Positions 1 to 8,563 of a stretch of 64,000 nt of DNA are shown one piece after another. A program made the translations under genes and the position numbers. The notes under the pieces were generated by a model that saw only the letters and a program-made list of their open reading frames with translations, was not told where the DNA came from and did not search any database. The DNA is taken from assembly GCA_030285985.1 (NCBI GenBank), contig CP127384.1, forward strand, positions 1,290,501 through 1,354,500. The letters run 5' to 3'. The stretch comes from Aquidulcibacter paucihalophilus. GTDB lineage: Bacteria; Pseudomonadota; Alphaproteobacteria; Caulobacterales; Caulobacteraceae. How positions within the stretch are numbered: the first letter of the stretch is position 1; every line of letters begins with the position of its first letter.

Positions 1-279
1 GGGGGTCGCGATCTCGATCTCGTCCCCGGGATAGAGGACGTATTCGGGCTCGGCCTCGGACCAGTCAGCAAAGCCGATCTCGGGGAAGGAGGTCCGGCCC
101 GGGGCCTGGATGCGGTTGTCGCTGCCGCGACCGTCCTGCGGCAGGGGCATGCGGGAGCCGTAGTCGTCTCCGCCGCCGAGCCCCGGCATACTGGGGAGTG
201 CCGGCACGCCGCCGCAGCCGCTGACCATCGCACCGGCACCGACAAGGCCCAGCAGCAACAGACGGCGGTCGATGGACAT
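1..279 (-). CDS. hfsD: Polysaccharide export lipoprotein, Wza/HfsD type (partial, N-terminal 93 codons)
   Basis: The gene starts at ATG 279 and runs off the left edge. A GGAG lies about 10 bases before the start. The N-terminus has RR followed by a hydrophobic run ending VSGC, a lipobox, so the product should be an outer-membrane-directed lipoprotein. A Gly/Pro-rich linker follows, then YVLYPGDEIEI, the usual beginning of the poly-export domain of Wza-type outer-membrane exporters. It diverges from the HfsA-like gene on the plus strand, and a glycosyltransferase/flippase/initiating transferase cluster lies close by. That context supports an HfsD role in holdfast-type polysaccharide secretion. 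Wza/GumB-family export for another exopolysaccharide is the alternative. Only the N-terminus is visible. Confidence 0.75.
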   Translation of the reverse strand, partial: MSIDRRLLLLGLVGAGAMVSGCGGVPALPSMPGLGGGDDYGSRMPLPQDGRGSDNRIQAPGRTSFPEIGFADWSEAEPEYVLYPGDEIEIATP

Positions 280-402
280 GGGGACTCACTCCGCGAAAAC
301 AGCGTTGAGGGCAGGGTCGGTGCTTATGGGTAACCAGTGGTTAACGCCGCTGCTCCAAGGCTGAACATCCAGGTTCAGTACGATGGAATCAGTCCGCCCC
401 TC

Positions 403-1845
403 ATGCGCACGTCGGCCTACACGACAGTCCGCCCGCGCTACGGCTTCTCGGATGTCGTCGGCCTGCTGTTCCGCGAAACCCTGCTGATGGTCGTGATCTT
501 CCTGGTGGTGTTCGCCATAGGCACGGCGGCGGTCCTGACCCTGAAGAAGAGCTACACCGCCACCGCCAGCGTCTATGCCGGTGCCGGGCAGGAGTATGTC
601 TACCAGTCCCGGGTCGGCCAGATCGATCCGAGCCAGCCGCTGGAAGCGGACGCCGTGGCCGGGGCGGAGGCGACCATCCTGGGCAGCCTCGAAGTCAAGC
701 GCCGGGCTGTCCGCGCCGTCGGTGCCGATACGGTGCTGGGACCGGACGCGACCGGTACGCCGGCGGAGAAGGAAGCTGCGGCGCTCAAGGCGCTGGACGC
801 AAACCTCGGCGTCGGGGTCACGCCGGGCAGTGCGATCATCGCCGTGTCCTATGAGGCCGATGATCCTGTCCGGGCCGCACAGGTTCTGAACGCCGTCGTC
901 GATCAGTATCTGGTCCGGCGGCGGCAGGTCTTCCAGGGCTCGACCACCCCGGCCTATGCCGCGCAGCGTGAGGCGTTCGAGACCGACCTCAACACGGCCG
1001 ACGAGGCCTACAACGCCTTCCTGGCGTCCAATGACATCGGCGACTTCGCCACCTTCAAGGCCAGCCTCGCCGCCAGCTATCAGACCACCCAGGCCGAGGC
1101 CCTGTCGCTGCGCGCCCAGCTGAACCAGGCGACCCAGAGGCTGTCGACCCTCGAGGCCCAGCTGGCGCAACAGCCCGCCGAGGTGGTGCTGCAGCAGGAC
1201 CTGAACATCTCGGCCCAGGACCAGATCCTGACGCTGCGCACCCAGCGCGAGGCCCTGCTGTCGCGCTATACGCCCGAGGCCCAGCCCGTGCGGGACATCG
1301 ACCAGCAGATCGCCGACCTGCAGGCCTATGTGGCCACCGGCACCACGGTCGGGCCCAGGGAGGTCCGGACCGGGCCGAGCACCATCTTCACCGAGATCGA
1401 GACCGCCCGGATCACCGCCGCCGCCGACCGCGACGGTCTGGCCGCCCGGCTGGCCGTGGCCGAGGGCCAGCTGAGCCAGCTGCGCTCGCGTCTGGCCGAG
1501 ATGACCCGGCTGGAATCGACCAACGCCAATCTGGCCGGCAATCGCGAGGTCCTGACGACCCTGGTCCGCGACTTCCAGCAGCGCGAGAGCGCCGCCCGTG
1601 CCGACAGTGCCCTGGTCGCCGCCGGGGCGGACAACGTCAATGTGATCGAGCGCGCCGAGGCCCCGACCCGGGGCACCAGCCTGAAGGCACCCCTGCTGGC
1701 GGTGGTCTTCCTGTTCGCGGGCTTTACGGCCCTGTGCGTCGGCCTGCTGCGGGTGTTCACGCGCCGGGGCTATGTGACCCCGGCCTCGACCGGACGGACC
1801 CTCGACATGCCCGTTCTGGCCGTCGCCCCGATGAAGGCCCGATGA
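403..1845 (+). CDS. hfsA: Polysaccharide co-polymerase, Wzz/GumC-like (HfsA-type)
   Basis: Product of about 480 aa. I chose ATG 403, which gives an N-terminus MRTSAYTTVRPRYGF followed soon by a transmembrane helix (LMVVIFLVVFAIGTAAVL). An in-frame GTG at 337 would add 22 residues. The order is Wzz N-terminal domain, a long Ala/Gln/Glu-rich coiled-coil region (roughly residues 150-400), then a second membrane helix near the C-terminus (APLLAVVFLFAGFTALCVGL). No kinase domain follows, so this is the membrane half of a split Wzc; HfsB downstream is the cytoplasmic half. These proteins control chain length and link inner-membrane polymerisation to the outer-membrane exporter. It is divergent from hfsD and 48 bases upstream of hfsB. 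The holdfast assignment rests on gene order. Confidence 0.72.
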   Translation: MRTSAYTTVRPRYGFSDVVGLLFRETLLMVVIFLVVFAIGTAAVLTLKKSYTATASVYAGAGQEYVYQSRVGQIDPSQPLEADAVAGAEATILGSLEVKRRAVRAVGADTVLGPDATGTPAEKEAAALKALDANLGVGVTPGSAIIAVSYEADDPVRAAQVLNAVVDQYLVRRRQVFQGSTTPAYAAQREAFETDLNTADEAYNAFLASNDIGDFATFKASLAASYQTTQAEALSLRAQLNQATQRLSTLEAQLAQQPAEVVLQQDLNISAQDQILTLRTQREALLSRYTPEAQPVRDIDQQIADLQAYVATGTTVGPREVRTGPSTIFTEIETARITAAADRDGLAARLAVAEGQLSQLRSRLAEMTRLESTNANLAGNREVLTTLVRDFQQRESAARADSALVAAGADNVNVIERAEAPTRGTSLKAPLLAVVFLFAGFTALCVGLLRVFTRRGYVTPASTGRTLDMPVLAVAPMKAR

Positions 1846-1893
1846 CCCCGCCCGTGTTAGCGTAGGAGCCTGTAACGGGCGCGTAGCGATTCG

Positions 1894-2595
1894 ATGGTCG
1901 ATCTGACATCCGAAATGGCGGCTCTCTGGGCTGCGCTGGGACCGGCGCGGGGCCATCGCGGCCGCGTGGTCCAGATCGCCGCCGCCTCCTCGGGCGAGGG
2001 CGTGTCGACGGTCGCCCGAGAATACGCCCGTCTTGCCGCCGTGCGCGCCCGCCGGCCCGTCTGGCTGATCGACGCTGACCTGGCCCAGCAGGGCCAGATG
2101 GAGGCCGTCGCCGCCGAACCCGACCGTTTCGGCACGCTGGGCAAGGCGGCCATCGCCACCCCCGACGGCTCCATCTTCTTCGCCGTCACCCCCCGGATCA
2201 TGGATCGGGCAGGCAAGCCCGTGCATCCGGCCCGGCTGATGAGCGCCCGGCCCTGCCTCGGCGGGCGGCTGTGGGTGACCCGGTTCGCGGCTGAGCACCT
2301 GCGCTCGGGGCAACGCGCCGAGGCAGTCAGCGACGCCCGCTATTGGGACGCCCTGCGCAAACATGCCGACACGGTGGTGATCGACGCCCCCGCGGCCGAC
2401 CGCAGCGACATGGCCATCACCCTTGCTCCCTATGTCGACGCCACGGTTCTGGTGGTGGCGGCGGAGAGCGGGGCGGCCAATGAGCCGTTGATGCTGCGCG
2501 ACGAGATCGAGGCGGTGGGCGGCAAGATCGCCGGGGTGGTCGTCAACCGTTCGACCTACAATCCGCCGGCCTTCCTGAAGCGGCTGACCGGCTAG
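1894..2595 (+). CDS. hfsB: Cytoplasmic ATPase-like partner of HfsA (HfsB type, degenerate Walker A)
   Basis: 233 aa, starting at ATG 1894. It belongs to the BY-kinase/ParA-like exopolysaccharide family: ASSGEGVSTVA near residues 31-41, a Walker A'-like DADL about 30 residues later, and a third strand VVIDAPAADRS near residue 165. The P-loop is unusual because the lysine of the standard GEGKST is valine here (V37). There is also no Tyr-rich C-terminal tail, so it may not be a functional tyrosine kinase. It follows hfsA closely and its stop overlaps the stop of the convergent glycosyltransferase gene by 3 bases. Known family role: cytoplasmic partner of the Wzz-like co-polymerase. The holdfast role is inferred from neighbours. 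Confidence 0.68.
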   Translation: MVDLTSEMAALWAALGPARGHRGRVVQIAAASSGEGVSTVAREYARLAAVRARRPVWLIDADLAQQGQMEAVAAEPDRFGTLGKAAIATPDGSIFFAVTPRIMDRAGKPVHPARLMSARPCLGGRLWVTRFAAEHLRSGQRAEAVSDARYWDALRKHADTVVIDAPAADRSDMAITLAPYVDATVLVVAAESGAANEPLMLRDEIEAVGGKIAGVVVNRSTYNPPAFLKRLTG

Positions 2596-3533
2596 ACCTT
2601 CGCCGCGTCCAGTCGGGCGACTTCCCGCGCGCCATAGAAGTGCGGCTCGAACCCCTTCATCCAGAACAACTTTCCGACACCGCGCGCGGTGCGGTCGTAC
2701 ATCTCCGCCCGCTTCGGGCTGGCGATGAGGGTCAGGGCGGCGGAGGCCGCGCCCCAGACGGCGGTCTGGGCCGCGCCGATCGCCATCCAGCGCGCCACGC
2801 CGGGCCAGTTTCGCGCCGCCGCCGCCGTCTGGCTGGGGCCCTGGCCGTAGGCGAAGGCGCGGGCGAGGGCGTAGTTCAGGGTGGCGCGGTGGGCCGGGGC
2901 AAACTCCTCGACCCAGGCGTCCGCGGCCCAGCCGAAGCGGCCGCCACGGGCGGCCAGGGCCGCGAACAGGGCGTCGTCCTCGCCGCCGGCCTGGTCCGTG
3001 CCCGCGTCGAACGGCGCCGGGCCGGGCAGGGCGGTGGCGCGCAGCATCAGCGAGTTGCCGCACCCGTACGGGTGGTCGATCAGCCCGGTGCGCGCGGGGC
3101 CCTCGCGGCCGAAGAACCGTTCCAGCCAGGGCTTGAGCCAGGGCGCGGCGTCGGGGGCCCGGCCCGTGATCGGACCGAAGACGGCGTCGGCGCCGGTCTC
3201 CTGCCGGGCCTTGAGCAGGGCGGCGAGCCAGCCGGGCGAGGCGGCTTCGTCGTCGTCAAGGAAGGCGATCAGGGGTGCGTCCGTCGCGGCCAGTCCGGCG
3301 TTGCGCGCCGTGGCCACGCCGGGGCGGGGCGCGTGCACATAGTTGAGGGGCCAGGGGGCGCTGGACCGGAGGCCGTCAACGGTCGCCGCCGCCGATCCGA
3401 GCGGGTCGTTGTCGACCACGACGATGGCGGTCACCCGGTCTGCGACATGGGTCTGGACGAAGAGCGAGCGCAGGGCGCGCGTGAGGCTTTCGGGCCGTCT
3501 GAGGGTCGGCACGATGATCGCGACGTCCGCCAT
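2592..3533 (-). CDS. Family 2 glycosyltransferase
   Basis: 313 aa from ATG 3533. The start overlaps the stop of the next gene upstream by one base (TGATG), which suggests translational coupling. The GT-A fold shows as VAIIVPTLRRPESLTRAL at the N-terminus, VVVDNDP, GVATARNAGL and the metal-binding IAFLDDDE near residue 92, with an acidic GGEDDALF later that could hold the catalytic base. A hydrophobic stretch near the C-terminus (VARWMAIGAAQTAVWGAASA) may sit at the membrane. It is the last gene of a minus-strand cluster hfsE-hfsF-hfsG-this gene, and probably adds one sugar to the lipid-linked repeat unit. It occupies the position where other loci carry a deacetylase; an HfsL-like role is possible but not shown. 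Confidence 0.85.
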   Translation of the reverse strand: MADVAIIVPTLRRPESLTRALRSLFVQTHVADRVTAIVVVDNDPLGSAAATVDGLRSSAPWPLNYVHAPRPGVATARNAGLAATDAPLIAFLDDDEAASPGWLAALLKARQETGADAVFGPITGRAPDAAPWLKPWLERFFGREGPARTGLIDHPYGCGNSLMLRATALPGPAPFDAGTDQAGGEDDALFAALAARGGRFGWAADAWVEEFAPAHRATLNYALARAFAYGQGPSQTAAAARNWPGVARWMAIGAAQTAVWGAASAALTLIASPKRAEMYDRTARGVGKLFWMKGFEPHFYGAREVARLDAAKV

Positions 3534-4471
3534 CAGACGGCGTCCGCATAGAGGGCGGCGCGGTACAGGCGCAGGGAGAAGGCGCGGGCACCGACGGGCA
3601 GCCAGGCCGCATCGGCGCCACGCCGCATCATCCTGCGCAGCTTCGGCAGGCCGGGGAGGCGCTTCAGCAGCCGGGCCGCCTTGTAGCTGGGGTAGGCGGC
3701 GACGATCGCCGGATGGCGCTCGGCCATGCGGGCGAAATTCGGGGCCGACTGCTCGTATTTGCCGGCGAGGGCCGCCACGGTGTCGAGCCCCATATGGGTC
3801 GCGGCGTTGTCGAGGTGGACGACGCGGAACCTGCGCGAGACCCGCATGGCCCATTCGACATCCTCCCAGCCCCAGCCGGTGAAGCCAGGGTCGAAGGCCT
3901 CGGACTCGAACACGTCGCGGCGGACCAGCAGGTTGGAAGTGTAGACGTATTTCTCGGGCTGTCTGGCCCGCTCGGTATACGGCACGCACTCCGACTTCGC
4001 GGCCATGGCGCGGTGGACGGCGAAGCGGGCGTCGGTGGGGGCCTGCAACAGGGAGAAGCCGCCGAAGGCCACGGCCGGGTCCTCGCGCGCGGCCAGGTCG
4101 GCCCAGTCGCGCAGGAAGCGACGGTGGTCGGGTCGCATGTCGCTGTCGAGGAACAGCAGGCTGCCGCCGCGCGCGGCCGAGGCCAGTCGGTTGCGCCCGA
4201 TCGAACGACCCTCATTGGCGGGCAGGGTGATGAGGCGGACGGGCAGGGCCATGGCCCTGACCTGTGCCGTCAGCCGGGTGGTCAGGGCGGCATCGCGGGT
4301 GCCGTCGTCCAGCAGGACGATCTCGACCGCACCGGCGACCGAGGCGGCCTCCTCGTCGAGCAGGCCCAGCAGTTCCGCCGGATCGTCACGCAGGAAGGGG
4401 ATCAGCACCGAGACGGCGGGCTTCGCCGCCTTCCAGGTGGGGCTGTCGGTCATTCTGGCCCGCGCGCTCAT
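3533..4471 (-). CDS. hfsG: Family 2 glycosyltransferase, HfsG-like by position
   Basis: 312 aa from ATG 4471, overlapping the flippase stop by four bases (ATGA). Visible motifs are VSVLIPFLRDDP at the N-terminus, EIVLLDDGTRD, GRSIGRNRLA, LLFLDSDMRPD (the DxD motif), and GFTGWGWEDVEWAMRVSR, the ED-containing acceptor/catalytic region typical of GT2 galactosyl- and GalNAc-transferases. It lies between the flippase and a second GT2, as hfsG does in the Caulobacter holdfast cluster, hence the symbol. It should act on the cytoplasmic face, extending the undecaprenyl-linked sugar started by HfsE. GT2 function is clear; the sugar and the exact orthology are not. Confidence 0.75.
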   Translation of the reverse strand: MSARARMTDSPTWKAAKPAVSVLIPFLRDDPAELLGLLDEEAASVAGAVEIVLLDDGTRDAALTTRLTAQVRAMALPVRLITLPANEGRSIGRNRLASAARGGSLLFLDSDMRPDHRRFLRDWADLAAREDPAVAFGGFSLLQAPTDARFAVHRAMAAKSECVPYTERARQPEKYVYTSNLLVRRDVFESEAFDPGFTGWGWEDVEWAMRVSRRFRVVHLDNAATHMGLDTVAALAGKYEQSAPNFARMAERHPAIVAAYPSYKAARLLKRLPGLPKLRRMMRRGADAAWLPVGARAFSLRLYRAALYADAV

Positions 4472-5916
4472 GCCGCCGCTCTCCGAAGTCCGCGCCCGGC
4501 CATGAGCCCGAGCGCCACGGTCCGCACGCCGGCGGCATTCAGGGTCAGGGCCGCCGCCGCATAGACGATCGCCCCGACGCCGGCGTCGAGGATCAGTTCA
4601 CCGAGGCCGCCGATCGCCGGCAGCCGCGAGACCACCAGAGCCATGATGCCCGTGGCGACGCCGCACCGGGCGAGGCTTTCCCACGGGATCGGCAGGGCCA
4701 CGACGCGCCGTCCGATCAGCAGGGTCGCGACCATGCCGAGACCGAAGCTGGCCGCCGTCGCCCAGGCGGCACCCATCAGGCCGAAGCGCGGCACCAGGAT
4801 CAGGTTCAGGATCACGTTCAGGCCGGCGGGGACGGCCATGGCGAGCAGCAGCCGCCGGGTCTTCTTGCCGAGGGTGAAGGCCTGTCCGAAATAGTAGGCG
4901 GTGAGGCCGAACAGCAGGGCCGACAGGGCGATCCACGGCGTCACGCTGGCCGCGGCCGTGCGAAGCTCCTCGCCGATCAGCACCTCGGACAGCGGCCGCG
5001 CCACCAGCGCCACGCCGGCCGCTGCGGGCAGGCCGACCAGCAGGAAGGTCGACAGCTGTTCGCGGGCGGCGACCTTCAGCCGGTCCATCCCGCCCCGCTC
5101 CAGCGCCATGACCAGCGCCGGCTGGCCGGCCGTGCCGAGCCACAGGAACAGGACGTCCAGCGTGCGATTGGCGATGGAATAGCTGGCGTGATAGGCGCCC
5201 ACCGCCGCCTCGCCGAGATACGCATCGAGCACGAAGCGATCGGTCGAGGACAGCACCACGGTCAGGGCCAGGGAGGCGGCGATCGGATAGCCGTACATCG
5301 CATAGTCCCGCACCCGTCCGGCTTCGAAGGCGCCGCCGCGCGCCTGTTTCAGCTCGCCGGGCAGGACGAAGGGCAGGGCGGCCAAGGGCGCGAGCCCGAG
5401 GCCCAGCAGGGGTGCCGCCGCCCCCGCGCCCGCAAGGGCGAAGCCGACACCGATGGCCAGACCGCCCGCAGTCACGGCCATGTCGAGCCGGGCCGACTTC
5501 GACACCTCGCCTTCGGCGCGGAACCGTTCTTGCGCCAGTTTGACCATCGATCGTGCCGGAGCGCCGGCGAGGCCGACCGCGAGCGCCAGTTTGAACAGGG
5601 GATCGGTGGGCAGCAGCCAGACCACAAGGCCGGTCACCACAAGGAAGGCGGCGCTGAGCACGAAGGCGGTGCGATACAGGCTGGCGAAATGGCCCTGGGC
5701 GGCGCCGGGCGTCTGGGCCGCCCAGAAGCGGGCCATGGCCGCCTCCAGCCAGCTGAAAACCGCCACATGGGCCAGGGTCATGACCGAGAAGGCCAGGGCG
5801 TAGCGGCCGAAATCCTCGGGACTGAGCAGGCGGGTGAAAAGGATGATGGCCAGGAAGCCGACCACACCCTGCACGATATTCGCGGGCAGATAGCCCCAGA
5901 CGCCGCGCCAGAACAT
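4468..5916 (-). CDS. hfsF: Polysaccharide flippase, Wzx/MATE-like (HfsF type)
   Basis: 482 aa from ATG 5916. The protein is almost entirely hydrophobic helices (12-14 predicted by eye), opening WGYLPANIVQGVVGFLAIIL, FTRLLSPEDFGRYALA, the standard start of O-antigen flippases in the MATE/MVF superfamily. It should translocate the lipid-linked repeat unit from the cytoplasmic to the periplasmic leaflet, between glycosyltransferase action and polymerisation. It sits 13 bases after hfsE and overlaps the next glycosyltransferase by ATGA, so it is part of one minus-strand operon. Length and topology are normal for the family. The holdfast-specific assignment is contextual. Confidence 0.78.
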   Translation of the reverse strand: MFWRGVWGYLPANIVQGVVGFLAIILFTRLLSPEDFGRYALAFSVMTLAHVAVFSWLEAAMARFWAAQTPGAAQGHFASLYRTAFVLSAAFLVVTGLVVWLLPTDPLFKLALAVGLAGAPARSMVKLAQERFRAEGEVSKSARLDMAVTAGGLAIGVGFALAGAGAAAPLLGLGLAPLAALPFVLPGELKQARGGAFEAGRVRDYAMYGYPIAASLALTVVLSSTDRFVLDAYLGEAAVGAYHASYSIANRTLDVLFLWLGTAGQPALVMALERGGMDRLKVAAREQLSTFLLVGLPAAAGVALVARPLSEVLIGEELRTAAASVTPWIALSALLFGLTAYYFGQAFTLGKKTRRLLLAMAVPAGLNVILNLILVPRFGLMGAAWATAASFGLGMVATLLIGRRVVALPIPWESLARCGVATGIMALVVSRLPAIGGLGELILDAGVGAIVYAAAALTLNAAGVRTVALGLMAGRGLRRAAA

Positions 5917-5929
5917 CAGCGGGCCTCGC

Positions 5930-7507
5930 TCAACGGATCGCCGCGCGGTCGCCCAGCAGCACCGGCACGGTGATGGCCATGATCCACAGATCCATCCACA
6001 GGGACTGGCGCTCGATATAGTCGACGTCGAGCTGCACCCGACGGCGCACGTCCTGGGCGGTGTGCAGCGGGCCGCGCGAACCGTTGACGGCGGCCCAGCC
6101 GGTCATGCCGGGCTTGATACGGTGGCGATGGGCGTAGTCGGCGACCAGACGGGCGCTCTCGACGTGGCCGGTCTTCATGCCGATGGCGTGCGGGCGGGGG
6201 CCGACCAGTGACATCTCGCCGGCGATCACATTGAGCAGCTGCGGCAGTTCGTCGAGGCTGGTCTTGCGGATGAAGCGACCGATACGGGTGACCCGGTCGT
6301 CGTCATGGGTGACCTGCCGGCTGGCGGTCGCGTCGGCGGCCTCCTGCCTCATCGAGCGGAATTTCCACACCACGATTTCCTCATGGTTGAAGCCGTGGCG
6401 CCGCTGGCGGAAGAAGATCGGGCCCGGGCTGTCGAGCCGTATGGCGAGCGCGATCAGCGCCATCACGGGTGCCAGCAGGGCGAAGGCGATCAGGCCGAGA
6501 ATCATGTCCTGAAGCCGCTTGTTGAAGGCCCGGCGATCGTCGTCGGCCGGTCCCTGGACGTCGGCCAGCGGTGCCGCCGCCAACCGGTCCAGCGCCGACT
6601 GTGTTTCAGCCACGCCATCGGGTTCGACCAGCAGGGTGACCTCGTGGGGCAGGTTGCGCAGGGTGGCGTTGAGTTCGCGCACCCGCGCCTCGGCCCGCGG
6701 GTCGATGGCGAGGACGATGCGATCGACGTAGGGCGTCATCTTGTGGGTCAGCAGATCGGCCGCCGTGCCCAGCACCGGCACGCCCTCGATGGCGCGCGGG
6801 CTGCGCGCCATCCGGTCGTCGAAAATGCCCAGGACATTGAGATCGCGCCGCTTGAGGGCCTCACGGATGAGGGACTCGGCATGGCGGGTCGCCCCGACCA
6901 GCACGATATTGGGCGTCAGGGCCCCCGAGGCCCGCCAGCGGCCGACGAGGTCGCTCCAGCCGATATGCAGGGCGTTCAGGGTGATCAACATCAGACCGGC
7001 CCAGACGAGATAGGCCGCGACCTGCGCCGCCGTCCCGCCGAGGAGCCAGCCGGAGCTGATGGCCACGAGCGCGCCCGCCCCGACCAGGGCGGCGACCGAG
7101 GCCAGATGCCGGGCCGTCTTCTGACCGCGCGCGAACCGGTAGCGGCCCAGTGATCGCATCAGTCCCAGGACCGTGGCCGCGCCCAGGGCGAACGGCAGGA
7201 CCCGCGAGACCTCGGCATGGACCAGCGTGCCCGGGGCGGTGGCCCAGGCGCACAGAAGGCTGACGGCGACCACGGCCAGGGTGTCGAAGGCGCGGAAATA
7301 GTGGGCTGCGAGCCGGGAGGCATGCCGCTGCCGCGCGTTCAGCCAGACCTCGGGGCGGAAGGGACCGCGGCGCGCTGCGGCGTCGGCGACGGCTTCCGGC
7401 GGCGCGGACACGGCCGCAGCGGCGAGGGCCTGAAGCCCTGTCGCATCCATCCCGCTGGTTTCCAACCGGGTGGCATCGAACGAATGGCGGCGGACGGCTT
7501 CGGTCAT
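5930..7507 (-). CDS. hfsE: Polyprenyl-phosphate hexose-1-phosphate transferase (HfsE/PssY-like initiating enzyme)
   Basis: 525 aa from ATG 7507; an in-frame GTG at 7555 would add 16 residues. Four to five membrane helices come first, then a nucleotide-binding-like central domain (IVLVGATRHAESLIREAL), then a C-terminal bacterial sugar transferase domain. That last domain shows GPIFFRQRRHGFN, WKFRSM, SLDELPQLLNV (with the catalytic Asp-Glu pair) and EMSLVGPRPHA. This architecture loads the first sugar-1-phosphate onto undecaprenyl phosphate at the inner membrane. It is the first gene of the minus-strand hfsE-F-G operon and is preceded by tRNA-Ser, so its promoter must lie between 7508 and 7642. 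Enzyme class is certain; the holdfast pathway comes from synteny. Confidence 0.82.
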   Translation of the reverse strand: MTEAVRRHSFDATRLETSGMDATGLQALAAAAVSAPPEAVADAAARRGPFRPEVWLNARQRHASRLAAHYFRAFDTLAVVAVSLLCAWATAPGTLVHAEVSRVLPFALGAATVLGLMRSLGRYRFARGQKTARHLASVAALVGAGALVAISSGWLLGGTAAQVAAYLVWAGLMLITLNALHIGWSDLVGRWRASGALTPNIVLVGATRHAESLIREALKRRDLNVLGIFDDRMARSPRAIEGVPVLGTAADLLTHKMTPYVDRIVLAIDPRAEARVRELNATLRNLPHEVTLLVEPDGVAETQSALDRLAAAPLADVQGPADDDRRAFNKRLQDMILGLIAFALLAPVMALIALAIRLDSPGPIFFRQRRHGFNHEEIVVWKFRSMRQEAADATASRQVTHDDDRVTRIGRFIRKTSLDELPQLLNVIAGEMSLVGPRPHAIGMKTGHVESARLVADYAHRHRIKPGMTGWAAVNGSRGPLHTAQDVRRRVQLDVDYIERQSLWMDLWIMAITVPVLLGDRAAIR

Positions 7508-7642
7508 GGGGCTCGTGGCGAGGACTTCCCGGGTACCATGCACGCCCGCTCTCACTGTCCCGTTAACGCAGAGTCATTCTCCAGCGCCGTGCGTGTTGAC
7601 CGTTGCGCCGGTCGGTTTGCTCGGCTAATCACGCCGCCTGCC

Positions 7643-7734
7643 GGAGACGTGGCCGAGTGGCTGAAGGCAACGGTTTGCTAAATCGTCGTACCCTGTAAGG
7701 GGTACCCAGGGTTCGAATCCCTGCGTCTCCGCCA
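7643..7734 (+). tRNA. tRNA-Ser (anticodon GCT)
   Basis: The acceptor arms GGAGACG and CGTCTCC pair perfectly, with discriminator G and an encoded CCA. The anticodon loop TTGCTAA gives GCT, reading AGC/AGU serine codons. A long variable arm, as expected for tRNA-Ser, and a T-arm CAGGG/TTCGAAT/CCCTG are present. It stands alone between hfsE and the type II secretion locus. Confidence 0.97.
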
Positions 7735-7743
7735 GAACCTCCT

Positions 7744-7893
7744 TCATGCTGACGGGCTTCGGCGGGTCTGCCGGGCCGGAAGGCCGGGGAAGAGGGTGGG
7801 TACGGACGCATCCAGCGCCTCCACCGCCTCATAGCCGTGCACGGCGTCATGGATGTCCAGACCCTCGACGAAGGCACGGTCGACGCAGGAGAA
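7744..7893 (-). pseudogene. Possible remnant of a gene 3' end
   Basis: Between tRNA-Ser and gspO a minus-strand frame ending at TGA 7744-7746 has strongly coding-like codon use: G or C at almost every third position over about 45 codons. It reads like a real C-terminus, including DRAFVEGLDIHDAVHGYEAV and LDASVPTLFPGL. The frame has no start codon before an upstream in-frame TGA that lies inside gspO. It may be the tail of a deleted gene, possibly lost when something recombined beside the tRNA. It could also be chance in GC-rich DNA. I do not recognise the family. Confidence 0.3.
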
Positions 7894-7915
7894 GGACCGC
7901 CCGCGCCGCCTGCGC

Positions 7916-8563
7916 CTAGAGTCCCGGTGGCCCGAGCAGCCAGGTCAGCCAGATGCCGACGGCCAGACAGGGCCCGAACGGCAGGCGATCCGCGGCCGAC
8001 ACCTTTTTCCCCACCAGTACCCGGGCCGCGACCAGGCTGAGGCCGGCGGCCGACGCCCAGAGCAGCACGCCGGGCAGGCCGATCCAGCCCACCCAGGCCC
8101 CGCCGGCGGCGAGCAGGAAGGGGTCGCCGTCGCCGAGACCCTCGCGGCCGCGCAGCCGGCGATAGGCGAAGGCCAGCAGCCACAGGCTGGCGAAGCCCGC
8201 GGCGGCACCGACCAGGGCGTCGAGGGGGGCGGTGTGATCCAGCAGGAAGGCCGCGAGCCCTCCCGTTGCGAGGAGGGGCAGTGTCAGTTGATCCGGCAGG
8301 CGGAAATGTTCGGCGTCGATGACCGAAATCAGCAGGAGCTGCCAGCCGAGCAGCGCCGTCAGGACGGCGGCGAGTGGCGTGGGCTGGGCGAGGGCGGCCC
8401 AGACGCCGAGCCCGGCTGCCCCGAGCGCCATGAGCGCATACCGGCGCGGACCCGGGCGCCGGTCGGCGTCGTCCGGCAGCAGGCGCTCGCCCAGCCGGAC
8501 AAGGCCGCCGCCCGTGATCAGGCCGGTTCCGCCCAACAGCAGGGCGAGGATCGCTGGCGTCAC
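7916..8563 (-). CDS. gspO: Prepilin peptidase (A24 family), T2SS GspO without N-terminal methylase domain
   Basis: 215 aa from GTG 8563, chosen because AGGAGG sits 7 bases upstream; a further in-frame ATG at 8608 lacks such a site. It is a polytopic membrane protein of Ala/Leu/Gly helices with both catalytic aspartates of type IV prepilin peptidases: one in IDAEHFRLPD near residue 83 and one in GLGDGD near residue 147. The two-CxxC N-terminal methyltransferase domain of full-length PilD/GspO is missing, which explains the short length. It should cut the leaders of the pseudopilins encoded further along, at the inner membrane. It is divergent from gspC with about 124 bases between. Confidence 0.85.
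   Translation of the reverse strand: MTPAILALLLGGTGLITGGGLVRLGERLLPDDADRRPGPRRYALMALGAAGLGVWAALAQPTPLAAVLTALLGWQLLLISVIDAEHFRLPDQLTLPLLATGGLAAFLLDHTAPLDALVGAAAGFASLWLLAFAYRRLRGREGLGDGDPFLLAAGGAWVGWIGLPGVLLWASAAGLSLVAARVLVGKKVSAADRLPFGPCLAVGIWLTWLLGPPGL

Noticed and set aside
286..3063. Very long open frame on the minus strand across hfsA and hfsB
   Set aside because: It is antisense to two genes with clear domains, and its protein is Gly/Arg/Pro-rich without motifs. GC-rich DNA keeps such frames open.
4264..5973. Long plus-strand frame opposite the flippase gene
   Set aside because: Low-complexity, Gln/Gly/Arg-rich product, antisense to a clear flippase; a codon-bias shadow.
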